DNA of 64,000 nt from Leptospira ellinghausenii (GTDB taxonomy: Bacteria; Spirochaetota; Leptospiria; Leptospirales; Leptospiraceae). A program made the translations under genes and the position numbers. Below, piece after piece: positions 17,594 through 26,833 of the stretch. The notes under the pieces were generated by a model that ran no database searches, was not told the DNA's origin, and was given only the letters and a program-made list of their open reading frames with translations. Each line of letters begins with the position of its first letter. Position 1 is the first letter of the stretch. The stretch spans positions 558,001 to 622,000 of the forward strand of contig NZ_BFAZ01000009.1 of NCBI RefSeq assembly GCF_003114815.1, in the 5' to 3' direction.

Positions 17594-18094
17594 TCAAGGA
17601 AGGAATTGTCTCTCCCAGTAATCGCTTTCCGAACTAGGTGTCAATCCTTCTTTCAGGTGGTTAAATTCAGTTTCATCTACTTCTGTTTCCCGTTTGACCC
17701 ATTCGGCATAAAACTCTTCAGAAGTTTTACGTTTTACCCGTAACCTTCTTGCATAACTTAATATCTCTTTGTCTGAAGTTACCACCAAACATTGAGAAGG
17801 TACTTGACAATAGTTTAAATAGCCAATGATGAGTTCGTCCGCTTTTTTTTCATGACTGTAATGGATGGAAAATCCTTCCCATTCCTCGGAATAACATTCA
17901 GAAAGTAACTCCTTCTTCCCGTCAAAAAATATGATCACTTTCCGTTGGTTTAGGTCGGGAAAATGGCGTTTTAAATGAACGAGTAGTCCGCTTCTGGCAT
18001 CTTGGAGACGGTATTCCCCCAAAGAAAATGCCAGGTCAGGAAATTTATACATCAAATTCATCCCGTCGATCAGGATTCTCTCATTTACGGGCAC
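17594..18094 (-). CDS. NYN/PIN-fold RNase-like protein (YacP-like)
   Basis: The 166-residue protein shows the acidic pattern of YacP-like NYN nucleases: LIDGMNLMY (Asp9), [19 protein letters not shown] and VVTSDKEIL, which would bring four Asp residues into a metal-binding site. It lacks a signal peptide and is probably cytoplasmic. Relatives such as B. subtilis YacP/Rae1 cut RNA; activity here is inferred. It heads the three-gene unit with the MBOAT and SGNH genes, though a functional tie to acylation is not obvious. Its 5' end lies 51 bases from the divergent SDR gene. Confidence 0.75.
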   Translation of the reverse strand: MPVNERILIDGMNLMYKFPDLAFSLGEYRLQDARSGLLVHLKRHFPDLNQRKVIIFFDGKKELLSECYSEEWEGFSIHYSHEKKADELIIGYLNYCQVPSQCLVVTSDKEILSYARRLRVKRKTSEEFYAEWVKRETEVDETEFNHLKEGLTPSSESDYWERQFLP

Positions 18095-18145
18095 AACCCT
18101 ATTGAAACCACTTGCCAGATTCGATTAAACCAAAAAAACGTAAAC

Positions 18146-18898
18146 ATGGGGAAAAAAATAATCGTCGTCGGTGCCTCGAGTGGGATCGGAAAAGCCATTG
18201 CTGAACAAGAATTGAACGCGGGGTCCTCCGTGGTCCTTTTAGCGAGAAGGGAAAAATCCCTAGAGTCCATTGCCAAAAAAGCCAATTCCTCCAAAGAGAA
18301 ACGTGCCTTCCCTTTGGTCTTTGATGTGACTAAATTTGTTACAGCAGAGAAAACCTTCCAAAAAGCTGTCTCACTCCTTGGAGGTGTGGACGAAGTGTAT
18401 TTTGCATCTGGTGTGATGCCGGAGATTGGAAAACAAGAATACAATGTAAGTAAAGATTTAGAAATGTTAAATGTAAACCTTATAGGAGCTGTTGCCTTTT
18501 TAAATCCTGTTGCTACTTTTTTTACCAAACAAAAATCAGGAAAGATCATTGGAATCTCATCTATTGCGGGAGAAAGAGGTAGGAAAGGAAATCCTGTTTA
18601 TAACACTTCCAAAGCGGGTCTCAATACTTATTTAGAAGCACTTCGAAATCGTCTATCAGAAGTAAATGTCCAAGTAACAACAATTAAACCAGGATTTGTC
18701 AAAACAGAAATGACGGATGGTTTGGTTTTACCGGAAAAAGGTTTACTCAAAGCAATTACTGCTGATGAAGCAGCCGAAAAAATTCGTGCTATCGTTGCGA
18801 GTGGCAAAGATGAAGCTTTTGTTCCCGGTATTTGGGCACTTGTCGCACTTATCATTCGAAACATTCCCAACTTTATTTTCAAAAAACTGAGTATCTAA
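18146..18898 (+). CDS. Short-chain dehydrogenase resembling DprE2
   Basis: The 250-residue protein is a classical SDR: GASSGIG (9-15) binds NAD(P), with Ser139, Tyr152 and Lys156 as the catalytic set (GISS, YNTSK). From memory its C-terminal half tracks mycobacterial DprE2: [18 protein letters not shown] against GERVRRSNFVYGSTKAGL, and the ending [13 protein letters not shown] against RHIPRSIFRKLPI. DprE2 reduces the 2-keto intermediate of decaprenyl-phosphoryl ribose to arabinose. The ATG at 18146 begins the Rossmann strand; the frame extends upstream but only into the divergent gene. It is followed after one base by a DprE1-like oxidase, which supports the pairing. The actual substrate in this organism is unknown. 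Confidence 0.8.
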   Translation: MGKKIIVVGASSGIGKAIAEQELNAGSSVVLLARREKSLESIAKKANSSKEKRAFPLVFDVTKFVTAEKTFQKAVSLLGGVDEVYFASGVMPEIGKQEYNVSKDLEMLNVNLIGAVAFLNPVATFFTKQKSGKIIGISSIAGERGRKGNPVYNTSKAGLNTYLEALRNRLSEVNVQVTTIKPGFVKTEMTDGLVLPEKGLLKAITADEAAEKIRAIVASGKDEAFVPGIWALVALIIRNIPNFIFKKLSI

Positions 18899-18899
18899 T

Positions 18900-20339
18900 A
18901 TGGTTACAAAAAAAACAAAATCCATCCCTAATATAAAAGTCCCAATGAAAGAAAAGGTAGAAGCATGGGGAATGAGTTCATTTTCCATGTCACCTGTGTT
19001 TCGACCAGAAACTGAGGAAGAGATCAAAGAACTTTTTGTTTGGGCGAACCAAACTGGCACCAAAGTAGCGTTACGCGGCGGCGGATGTAGTTACGGTGAT
19101 GCTTCAACGAATACGGATGGAATTGTTTTAGATTTAACTCGTTTTAATAAAGTATTAGATTTTAATCTAAAATCGGGTGTAATGACAGTTCAATCTGGAG
19201 CTCGTATCAAGGACCTTTGGGAAACTGGGATTGAGAATGGTTTTTGGCCACCAGTCGTTTCTGGAACTATGATGCCAACTCTCGGTGGTGCGCTTTCCAT
19301 GAACATTCATGGAAAAAATAATTTTAAAGTGGGAACCATCGGCGAACACATCAAAGAATTTACCTTTTTAACGGCAAAAGGCGATATCCTCGAATGTTCT
19401 CCTAAAAAAAATTCAGATCTATTTTATTCTGCAATTTCCGGCTTTGGAATGTTAGGTTGCTTTTTAACCGTTCAAATCAAAATGAAACCCATTTATTCAG
19501 GAAAAATGAAAATTGATCCAGTGTATGTGCGGAACTTCGATGAATTATTTGCCTATTTTGAAGAACACTACAAAACTGCAGATTATTTGGTGGGCTGGAT
19601 TGATGCATTTGCTTCTGGAAAATCTTTAGGCCGTGGTCAAATCCATAAAGCAACCAATTTAAAAGCAGGCGAAGACCCAGATTTTCCAGGAAATTGTTTG
19701 TTAGAAAGACAACACCTTCCTTCCCGTTTGTTTTATGTGATTCCTAAAAAATGGATGTGGATCCTTATGCGCCCATTCAGCTTTAATTTTGGTATGAGGA
19801 TGATCAATTTAGCAAAATGTATAGCGAGTATTTTGGTAAACAACAAAGCATATTACCAAGGTCATGCGGAATATGCGTTTTTACTAGACTATGTTCCGAA
19901 TTGGAAATTTGTCTACAAACCTGGCTCTATGATCCAATACCAAGTGTTTATTCCTAAAGAAAACGCCAAACAAGCATTCAGTGAAATATTCACGAAATGC
20001 CAAGAACGTGGCATTGTGAATTACTTATCAGTTTTCAAAAAACACAAACCAGATCCATTCCTTCTCACACATGCTGTGGACGGATTTTCAATGGCGATGG
20101 ATTTTCCTGTCACAAAAGGGAATCGCGAAAAACTTTGGTCTCTTTGTTATGAACTCGATGAAATTGTCTTAAAACATAAAGGAAGATTTTATTTTGCAAA
20201 AGATTCTACTCTCCGCAAACGTGTGATGGAGTCTTATTTTCCAAAAGATAATTTAAAGAAGTTTTATTCTTTAAAGAAAAAATATGATCCAAAAGGAATT
20301 TTACAAACAGATTTGTACAAACGAGTGTTTTTAAGTTAA
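18900..20339 (+). CDS. FAD-linked oxidase resembling DprE1
   Basis: The 479-residue protein has a PCMH-type FAD-binding domain (about 30-200; [30 protein letters not shown] with His137) and a C-terminal substrate domain. From memory it aligns with mycobacterial DprE1 throughout: [15 protein letters not shown] against IHGKNHHSAGSFGNH, and YFAKDS with Lys434 at the place of DprE1 Lys418. The DprE1 segment NICVDFP reads SMAMDFP here, so Ala399 replaces Cys387, the residue attacked by benzothiazinones. It would oxidise a sugar C2-hydroxyl, with the upstream SDR reducing the ketone to give net epimerisation. A generic D-arabinono-lactone-oxidase relative is the alternative. Confidence 0.8.
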   Translation: MVTKKTKSIPNIKVPMKEKVEAWGMSSFSMSPVFRPETEEEIKELFVWANQTGTKVALRGGGCSYGDASTNTDGIVLDLTRFNKVLDFNLKSGVMTVQSGARIKDLWETGIENGFWPPVVSGTMMPTLGGALSMNIHGKNNFKVGTIGEHIKEFTFLTAKGDILECSPKKNSDLFYSAISGFGMLGCFLTVQIKMKPIYSGKMKIDPVYVRNFDELFAYFEEHYKTADYLVGWIDAFASGKSLGRGQIHKATNLKAGEDPDFPGNCLLERQHLPSRLFYVIPKKWMWILMRPFSFNFGMRMINLAKCIASILVNNKAYYQGHAEYAFLLDYVPNWKFVYKPGSMIQYQVFIPKENAKQAFSEIFTKCQERGIVNYLSVFKKHKPDPFLLTHAVDGFSMAMDFPVTKGNREKLWSLCYELDEIVLKHKGRFYFAKDSTLRKRVMESYFPKDNLKKFYSLKKKYDPKGILQTDLYKRVFLS

Positions 20340-20461
20340 TCTTATTTTCACACGGAATTAGTTTCAACAAATCAAACTTAAACCACAAACCTACTTCGAT
20401 TTGTCAAAATGCCAATGGAAGTAGTCTTTGTTTCCTTACTGACACTCCTTCTCATCCGAAT

Positions 20462-21598
20462 TTAAATATTCATCCGTCGGTAGAGAAAATAAGCTGCGTA
20501 AGTGAAAATAACAGGTGTGATCCACATTCCGATCCAAATCGGTAATGCTCCATTTTCTGCTAATGTTTTAGCAGTTGAATTTAGAATATAGTATAACAAT
20601 ACCACAGCAATCGTTAGTCCAAGGCTTGCAACACCTGCAGAACGTTTGGTGATCGCACCGGCAAGTGCTCCAAGTGTTACAACCACAAAGGACATAAGTG
20701 GCATCGCAAATGCCATATGTTGTTGTACGATCACATTCCGAAAGGGAATCCCTTTAGTAATTCTTGATTCAATTTCGTCTGCGAGTTCAAAAAAATTCAT
20801 TTCCTCTGGATTTCGAACCGGTTTAGAAAAGTAAGCTAAGTCTTCTGGAAAGTCATACGTTTTTTCTGCATATTTGGTTCTTGAAACCAGTTCTAAATTT
20901 TCATTGAATCTAACTTCTTCTGCGTCATACAAAACCCAACTATGTGGATTTGGAATGTATTTTGCTTTTTGGGATGATACTGTATATGTAGGATATCCAT
21001 CAGGAGTGATTTCAATATAATTAAATCCTCCCTTAACTGTGTTTTCTTTTTCATCGATCCAATATACGTAATAAAATCCTTTTTTACCTTTGATATGCAA
21101 TTGGTAAACAAAATCGATCAATCGATTGGAACCTTTTGCCATGATGCTAAATTCAATTTGAGCTTTTTTATTTGCGGGAATAACAACTGTTTGCCCAAAG
21201 AATGTCATGATGAGCCACATGGCGATTCCAAAAAATAAAATTGGTGTGATGATTCGAATGAAGGAAACACCAGCCACCATCATCGCGACAAGTTCCTTAT
21301 TTACGCTAAATTGTCCTATGACAAAACAAACAGAAAACATGAGAGCTGGTGCGACTACTTGATCCACCATCGATGGCAAAGAATATAGAACATGTAAGTA
21401 CACATGGGACTGATTCACTTTTGAAGAAACTAAATACTTCATCACATCTGTGAATTTATAAATGACTATCATCGACGTTAACATGATCAGTGTGCCAATG
21501 AATGTTTTGAAAAAATCAAAAAATAAATATCTGTCGAGAGTTCGAAAAGGGATAAACTCTCGTTTGAACCAGAGAAAAGGTGTTAAAATAAGGTTCAT
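20462..21598 (-). CDS. LptF/LptG family LPS-export permease
   Basis: The 378-residue protein has the YjgP/YjgQ architecture: helices near 30-55 and 60-120, a periplasmic beta-jellyroll domain (about 140-270), then three C-terminal helices (about 295-375). DRYLFFDFFKTFIGTL and the GVSFIRIITPILFFGI region are typical. LptF and LptG with the LptB ATPase extract LPS from the inner membrane and hand it to the periplasmic bridge. I cannot decide between LptF and LptG; no second permease is in the window. It is the last gene of a minus-strand operon and overlaps the phosphatase gene by 4 bases. Confidence 0.85.
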   Translation of the reverse strand: MNLILTPFLWFKREFIPFRTLDRYLFFDFFKTFIGTLIMLTSMIVIYKFTDVMKYLVSSKVNQSHVYLHVLYSLPSMVDQVVAPALMFSVCFVIGQFSVNKELVAMMVAGVSFIRIITPILFFGIAMWLIMTFFGQTVVIPANKKAQIEFSIMAKGSNRLIDFVYQLHIKGKKGFYYVYWIDEKENTVKGGFNYIEITPDGYPTYTVSSQKAKYIPNPHSWVLYDAEEVRFNENLELVSRTKYAEKTYDFPEDLAYFSKPVRNPEEMNFFELADEIESRITKGIPFRNVIVQQHMAFAMPLMSFVVVTLGALAGAITKRSAGVASLGLTIAVVLLYYILNSTAKTLAENGALPIWIGMWITPVIFTYAAYFLYRRMNI

Positions 21599-22878
21599 TG
21601 TATTTCCAATAATAACATACTCATATCATCCGAAATGCGTTTAGCAGAAAATGACATTGAGTCTTCATAAATAGCATTTAAAAATTCATCACCTTTTTTG
21701 TCAGAATGATTTTTGATGGATTCAACCAAATGTTCTTCACCATAAATTTCACCTGATTCGTCGAATACTTCCAAAATTCCATCGGAATACAATAAAATTC
21801 TATCCCCTGATTCGAGTGTGATTTGGTAGTTTTTTAAGTTTGGTTTGAGAAATGAAACAATGAGTGTTCCAAGTCCTTCTAAAAACTTTGGTCCATTTTC
21901 TTTTTGGATATGGATGATTGGAGGATGGCCTGCAATCGAATATTTGATTTCTTTTGTTTCTAAATCCACAAACAAAACACAGGCGCTTATATGATTGTTT
22001 GGAACTAAACTTTGTAAATCATCATGAATCGCTTTCAAACATTCGGATGGTTGGTTTTGGTTCCCATGAATTTTAAATGCCAAAACAGCCATCGCTGACA
22101 CCATAGCTGATGCAATTCCATGCCCCGATACATCAGCAAAAAATAATGCCATTTTACCATCTTCTCTTTCAAAGTAACTGATCGCATCTCCACCTACTTG
22201 GTCAAAGGAACGAAAAAAAGAATAAAATTTAATTCCCCTTTTTTTCGGCCAGTCGGTCGTGACTATGTTTGATTGGGTTTCATTTGCTAATTCCAATTCA
22301 CTTAACATTCTGTCTTGGAATTTTTTAAGTTGGAATTCTGAACTTCTTAACTTTTCAACTGAGCTTAACCGTATATTCAGTGTTAGGTATGAAACTAAAG
22401 CTGGTGTTATAATCGCAGACAAATATAAAGATAAGTCGACTTGGTGATCTTTTGTATAAATTCCAACCAATATCCCAAAAGAAGTAACAGTGCCCAGATA
22501 AGAAACTAGAGAACGTCTGTCCACAAAACTCACACCAATACAAGAGAGAACCAAAATCATTCCAACCAAATATCCGATGTATAAAGAGTTCCAATACAAT
22601 AGGATTAAAGAATGCGCACTCATTGTATAAAAAAATACCAACATAATTGTTTGGATATTTTTTCGTACCCAGCTTACAAAATAGGTAGCAACGAAAAATG
22701 AAATTGTAATTGAAGCATGGATCACACGAATCCATTTCGGATCATATAATCCTAATTCATCGACAGGGGCAAAGATCCCAAAACCAATAAAACTAGAAAA
22801 TACAACAAGACAGATCCTAGAGATTTTTAAAACCTCATCATCTAATTTGAAACGATCTTGTATTGATTGTAACATCAT
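21595..22878 (-). CDS. Membrane SpoIIE-type PP2C serine phosphatase
   Basis: The 427-residue protein has about six N-terminal membrane helices (20-180), a short coiled linker (about 175-215) and a C-terminal PP2C/SpoIIE domain with DQVGGD, FFADVSGHGIASA, AGHPP and LLYSDGILE, which hold the metal-binding Asp residues. RsbU-like enzymes of this type dephosphorylate anti-anti-sigma (STAS) proteins; a STAS protein is encoded at 33957-34316, but nothing in the sequence links the two. Overlaps of 4 bases join it to the thioesterase before it and to the LptF/G gene after it. Confidence 0.85.
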   Translation of the reverse strand: MMLQSIQDRFKLDDEVLKISRICLVVFSSFIGFGIFAPVDELGLYDPKWIRVIHASITISFFVATYFVSWVRKNIQTIMLVFFYTMSAHSLILLYWNSLYIGYLVGMILVLSCIGVSFVDRRSLVSYLGTVTSFGILVGIYTKDHQVDLSLYLSAIITPALVSYLTLNIRLSSVEKLRSSEFQLKKFQDRMLSELELANETQSNIVTTDWPKKRGIKFYSFFRSFDQVGGDAISYFEREDGKMALFFADVSGHGIASAMVSAMAVLAFKIHGNQNQPSECLKAIHDDLQSLVPNNHISACVLFVDLETKEIKYSIAGHPPIIHIQKENGPKFLEGLGTLIVSFLKPNLKNYQITLESGDRILLYSDGILEVFDESGEIYGEEHLVESIKNHSDKKGDEFLNAIYEDSMSFSAKRISDDMSMLLLEIQ

Positions 22879-23300
22879 ACCAAATTTGAATTTCCAAATT
22901 TTGTTTTGAAATGTTCCGGTAATGCTGAAGGTTTTTGCAATGAGAAATCAAACCAAACAAAGGAAGCATTCCCTGTTAAAACACATTCATTTTCTTCATT
23001 CCACATAGAACAAATCACAGAGAATGCTCTGGAAGAAATTGCATTCACTTCAAGGGTGATTTCTAAGGTGGCAGGGAAAACCACTTGTTTACGATAGTCC
23101 ATATCCAAATGAGTGAGCACTGGACCTGCTTTTACAGGTTTTAATGGAGAATCCCATAATCCCTCTTTCGTAAAATAATCTGCCCTTGCAGACTCAAAGT
23201 AACGAACGTAGGTGACATTGTTGACATGGCCAAATGCATCCATCTCTCCCCAGACCACTTGTTGTGTGAATTTATGTTTGTACTTAGATGGTTTTGACAT
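22875..23300 (-). CDS. 4HBT hot-dog-fold acyl-CoA thioesterase
   Basis: The 141-residue protein matches YbgC-like thioesterases: GEMDAFGHVNNVTYVRYFE contains catalytic Asp21 and the conserved His-Val-Asn-Asn, and LDMDYRKQVVFPATLEI follows. These enzymes hydrolyse acyl-CoA thioesters in the cytoplasm; chain length cannot be told. It ends in a 4-base overlap with the phosphatase gene and begins 5 bases after the PBP1C gene stop. Confidence 0.85.
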   Translation of the reverse strand: MSKPSKYKHKFTQQVVWGEMDAFGHVNNVTYVRYFESARADYFTKEGLWDSPLKPVKAGPVLTHLDMDYRKQVVFPATLEITLEVNAISSRAFSVICSMWNEENECVLTGNASFVWFDFSLQKPSALPEHFKTKFGNSNLV

Positions 23301-23305
23301 GTATG

Positions 23306-25402
23306 TTACCGAACTTCAAATAAAGATATGGATACAACCTTTTGATCTTTGTCTTTGATTTCCAATCGATACTCTCCTTTTTTTGGCTCCCAGAGATATG
23401 GTTCTTTTGCATTCGCAAGAAAAGCATCGTTTAAATGATAAGAATACGAAACATCGTAGGAACTGATTGTAAAGAGGATTTTTTGCCGACCATTCGGAAT
23501 ATCTGGATCTAATGCAAAAATACTCCCACTCACAGGTGTCAAAATTCGAAATGATTTTGTTTTCTCAATTTGATTCTCATTAGACGACAAAATTTCAAGA
23601 TTTGGTTCCATCTCAGAAGAATTAGATACTTCTATCGGATGTAATTTTGAACTGAGTGATTCATGTAATAAGTCCATTGTTTCTCGCCAAACAGGTGCTG
23701 CACCTGTGATTCCAGACACATCTAACATTGGACTTCCAGTGGGATTTCCAACCCATACTCCTACAGTATAATGTTCTGAATATCCAATACACCAATTATC
23801 TCGCATATCTTGGCTTGTTCCCGTTTTTACCGCCGTAAAATAAGAGGTGGATAAAAAATTATCCCATCCGAAGCCAAGAGACCTTGCTTCTCTGTCAGAT
23901 AAAATTTCAGAAATCATATAACTTACCTGTGGAGAAAAAATTCTTTTTTGACTTTGGTTTGTTTCAAATTTTTTCCATTGGATTTGGGAATACATACCAC
24001 CATTTGCAAACATACGATATGCGTTTGTCAGTTCTAACAAACTAATGTCTGCTGCACCTAGTGCAAGTGATGGACCGTAAAACTCTGGGTATTGTAATCC
24101 GTGAATTCCAAGATTTTCTAAAAGGGATACAAATTCATTAACATCTAGAAAAGACAAAGCTCGAATCGCAGGAATATTTAAAGATGACGCTAAACTTTCC
24201 CTTACGGTCACGTTTCCTTTATATGATTTGTCATAATTCAGAGGTCTATAAATTCCTTGGTAAACAGGAATTCCAATGGGAGAATCTGATAAAATGGATT
24301 GAGGAGTGAGTTTTTTCTGCTCAAAATTTAATGCATACACAAATGGTTTTAATGTGGAACCAACTTGCCTTTTGGTACGAACTAAATCCAATTGTGAAAC
24401 CGAACTTTCTCTCCCAATATTGGGAACATACACGAGAATATTTCCCGTTTTGTTTTCCAATACAATCACGGCACCATCTTTTACATTTCTATTTTCTAAT
24501 GTTTTAATATTTCTTTTCAGTATTTCTTCAATTTTCTTTTGGTAAATAAAGGATAAAGAAGTTTCAATTTTTTGATTTTGAATTTGATTGAATCCACCTA
24601 ATTCAAACACTGATTTCGCAAAAAGAGGGACATGGGAAGGTTGTTGGGGATAATCTAAATTACGAAACAAACTTTCCCTAACAAAACGAAAAAGATCCTC
24701 ACAATCGGAAGTTTTTCCATCTCGTTCCCACATTAGAGCACAAACTCGCTTTGATACCTTTTCGATAGGACTTTGAGGAGAACGAATTAATGCTGCAAGT
24801 AAATAGGATTCATTTGGAGTGAGCGATGAAACTGATTTTCGAAACAATCCTTTGGAAGCAGAAGCAATTCCTTTCAGTTCCCCACGAAAATAAATCAAAT
24901 TCAGATACGCAGTGAAGATTTCTTCTTTGTTCCAAATTGATTCTAATTCCATAACTCGATTGATTTGTTTGAGTTTTTGAAAAATTGATTTCCTTTGGTT
25001 ATTCTTAGGTTGTAACTCTGGATCGAGAAGAGTGACAAGTTGCATTGATATGGTGGATGCTCCACGTATGGAAGAACCTTTTAAACCAGAAAATATGGAA
25101 GCTAAGATTGCATTTCCATCAACTCCAGCATGTTCAAAAAAACGTTTATCTTCTGCATGGATCACCGAATCGATTAAAAATTTCGGGAATTCTTCATACT
25201 CCACCCACTCTTCTGATCGAAAATCTTTTCTGATCCGAAGGCGTTGGATGAGTTCATTTTTTCGATCATACAAACTGATGTCAGATGGTGTGAAACTCGC
25301 TTTTACTTCCTGATACGTAGGAAGTGCCATTACAATGGAAGGGAAAAATAAAAATAGTGTAACAAACTTTACCGAGGCCATTTGGTGAAAATATGAGATC
25401 AT
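23306..25402 (-). CDS. pbpC: Penicillin-binding protein 1C, bifunctional peptidoglycan synthase
   Basis: About 698 residues. An N-terminal membrane anchor is followed by a GT51 glycosyltransferase domain (HAEDKRFFEHAGVD with the catalytic Glu, RGASTISMQL) and a transpeptidase domain with STLKPF (active Ser), SLN and KTGTSQD. The C-terminal 90 residues correspond to the PBP1C-specific beta domain. GT51 enzymes polymerise lipid II and the transpeptidase domain cross-links it. The ATG at 25402 has GGAA 5 bases upstream; a GTG five codons earlier (25417) is possible. PBP1C in many bacteria sits beside an alpha-2-macroglobulin gene, which is absent here. Confidence 0.85.
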   Translation of the reverse strand: MISYFHQMASVKFVTLFLFFPSIVMALPTYQEVKASFTPSDISLYDRKNELIQRLRIRKDFRSEEWVEYEEFPKFLIDSVIHAEDKRFFEHAGVDGNAILASIFSGLKGSSIRGASTISMQLVTLLDPELQPKNNQRKSIFQKLKQINRVMELESIWNKEEIFTAYLNLIYFRGELKGIASASKGLFRKSVSSLTPNESYLLAALIRSPQSPIEKVSKRVCALMWERDGKTSDCEDLFRFVRESLFRNLDYPQQPSHVPLFAKSVFELGGFNQIQNQKIETSLSFIYQKKIEEILKRNIKTLENRNVKDGAVIVLENKTGNILVYVPNIGRESSVSQLDLVRTKRQVGSTLKPFVYALNFEQKKLTPQSILSDSPIGIPVYQGIYRPLNYDKSYKGNVTVRESLASSLNIPAIRALSFLDVNEFVSLLENLGIHGLQYPEFYGPSLALGAADISLLELTNAYRMFANGGMYSQIQWKKFETNQSQKRIFSPQVSYMISEILSDREARSLGFGWDNFLSTSYFTAVKTGTSQDMRDNWCIGYSEHYTVGVWVGNPTGSPMLDVSGITGAAPVWRETMDLLHESLSSKLHPIEVSNSSEMEPNLEILSSNENQIEKTKSFRILTPVSGSIFALDPDIPNGRQKILFTISSYDVSYSYHLNDAFLANAKEPYLWEPKKGEYRLEIKDKDQKVVSISLFEVR

Positions 25403-25439
25403 TGTTTCCAATTCCACCTAACCATTCTCTAAAGGAAGA

Positions 25440-26054
25440 TTAATCTTCCATAGTTTCCATGGATTCATAACCTGTTTCGATGATGAAATGACTTCCATAC
25501 TCTCTAATTTTATAAGGAACATTGACCCAAATGTTTTTTGTGGATTGGTGTTCTGGAATTTGACAAAGAATTAAAAATGGTTTATTTGTCGAAAGGCAAA
25601 ATTGGTATAAATCTTCCAACATTTCTTTCATTCGCATTGGAGTTTCCGACCAATAGGTGTAAGGTGGATCTAAGTAAAAGATATATGCCGATTCTTCTCC
25701 CAATTCCCACTTTAACGCATGTTTCGTGGCATCTTTTCGAAACAATTGGACATTTGGTAGTCCGCGAAATAGAGTATGTAAATTTCGAAATCGTGTTTGG
25801 TCTAGTTCGTATGTTAGAAGTCGTTTGACTGAAAGGCTAAACGCCTCAGCCGAGATTTGCCCACTTCCAGCAAAATAATCGCAAAACAATACTGATTCAA
25901 AACTAAGACCCCAAGACAATAACCGAGAATCCATAAGGGAAAAAATTGCTTTTTTAACAAGACTATTGGTAAAGTTAAGATGACCGGATACATCGGGTGG
26001 TGATGGAATTTCTTTTCCTTTCCACTTACCTTGTGAAACACGAAGACCTTTCAT
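25440..26054 (-). CDS. rsmD: RsmD-like 16S rRNA (guanine-N2) methyltransferase
   Basis: The 204-residue protein begins LRVSQGKWKGKEIPSPP, the usual RsmD start, and has the SAM-binding loop DYFAGSGQISAEAFS and the catalytic LDPPYTYW (DPPY/F) motif. RsmD methylates G966 of 16S rRNA in the 30S subunit. The protein is somewhat divergent: the usual VREALF segment reads VKKAIF. It lies one frame-adjacent step after the helical protein gene (no gap) and 37 bases before the PBP1C gene. Confidence 0.78.
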   Translation of the reverse strand: MKGLRVSQGKWKGKEIPSPPDVSGHLNFTNSLVKKAIFSLMDSRLLSWGLSFESVLFCDYFAGSGQISAEAFSLSVKRLLTYELDQTRFRNLHTLFRGLPNVQLFRKDATKHALKWELGEESAYIFYLDPPYTYWSETPMRMKEMLEDLYQFCLSTNKPFLILCQIPEHQSTKNIWVNVPYKIREYGSHFIIETGYESMETMED

Positions 26055-26582
26055 TTATTTCCCAACTGTTTTGATCTCTTCCAATTGGACCAAAATATGT
26101 TTAGAAGGAGAATTAGATTCAATTTCTGAAAAAACCTTTTTGGCTTCGGATTCATTTTTTAAATCCATCAAACCAAGTCCATATAACAATAGTGCATCAT
26201 TGTATTTTGGACTTTGTTTTCCATTTTTTTGAAAATCCTTTCCCCATTCTATGAGTAAATCAGATTCTCCAAACACCAAAGCTCTCTCCATAAACAAATA
26301 AACTGCATTCCAATAATGTGGCGACAATCTAAAGTTAGGTGAGTTTTCCTTACTTAAATTGGATTTGAGTTTTGACCAATTTTCTTCTGTAGAAACATAG
26401 AGAAAAAAGATCCGAGGATCTTTTTCGGGTTCTCGTCCATTTAAGTATTGGAGCGATTGTTTGGATACGAGAGAATAATTTCCTTTTTTGAATTCTGAAT
26501 ACAAAGTCGAAAATGGAGAAGAGTCGCTCCATAAAATGGACGGAACGACCAAAATACAAAAAAGAGAATGGGTAAAAGTCAA
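26055..26582 (-). CDS. Small exported helical protein, unknown function
   Basis: The 175-residue protein starts at TTG, directly after the stop of the zinc-ribbon gene; no ATG alternative keeps its signal peptide (about 1-19, ending SILWS). The mature part has helix-turn-helix segments typical of tetratricopeptide-like repeats (YNDALLLYGLGLMDLKNESEAKKVF). Such proteins often act as scaffolds in the periplasm. It lies between the zinc ribbon and rsmD in one operon. Nothing points to a specific partner. Confidence 0.6.
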   Translation of the reverse strand: MTFTHSLFCILVVPSILWSDSSPFSTLYSEFKKGNYSLVSKQSLQYLNGREPEKDPRIFFLYVSTEENWSKLKSNLSKENSPNFRLSPHYWNAVYLFMERALVFGESDLLIEWGKDFQKNGKQSPKYNDALLLYGLGLMDLKNESEAKKVFSEIESNSPSKHILVQLEEIKTVGK

Positions 26583-26583
26583 T

Positions 26584-26763
26584 TTAAAGTTCGGTGATAT
26601 TGGCTGATCCGCACATTGGGCAGATCAATTCCCATGAATCGAGGTATTCATCCTCACCTTCGGCTTCCCAACGATGGTCGCAGTCCTCACAAGCATACGT
26701 TACAACGTCTTCGTTTAGGCTATCTGCATCGAATTCGTCATCATCTAAAAAATCATCTTCCAT
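26584..26763 (-). CDS. 59-residue acidic zinc-ribbon protein
   Basis: This short gene runs from an ATG with GAGAAGGG just upstream to a TAA one base before the next gene. The product is very acidic at its N-terminus (MEDDFLDDDEFDAD) and has two Cys pairs, CEDC (25-28) and CPMC (48-51), with a Trp in between, the pattern of a one-zinc ribbon. Close resemblance to ribbons of RNA polymerase or translation factors suggests nucleic-acid or protein contact, but the acidity argues against direct nucleic-acid binding. It appears to be the first gene of the seven-gene minus-strand operon ending with LptF/G. Confidence 0.75.
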   Translation of the reverse strand: MEDDFLDDDEFDADSLNEDVVTYACEDCDHRWEAEGEDEYLDSWELICPMCGSANITEL

Positions 26764-26833
26764 ACCCTTCTCACTAAATCACAAAGAAAAAGCCGTGTCA
26801 AGTGGGGAGGGCAAAAAAAAATGGGAACAAACG

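Noticed and set aside
20391..20424. CTACTTC/GAAGTAG hairpin after the DprE1-like gene as a terminator
   Set aside because: The loop is 20 bases and the T-tract is interrupted, so it is too weak to call.
20409..20465. An 18-residue hydrophobic reading frame (MPMEVVFVSLL...)
   Set aside because: There is no ribosome site and it runs into the end of the LptF/G gene; length alone makes it likely to be chance.
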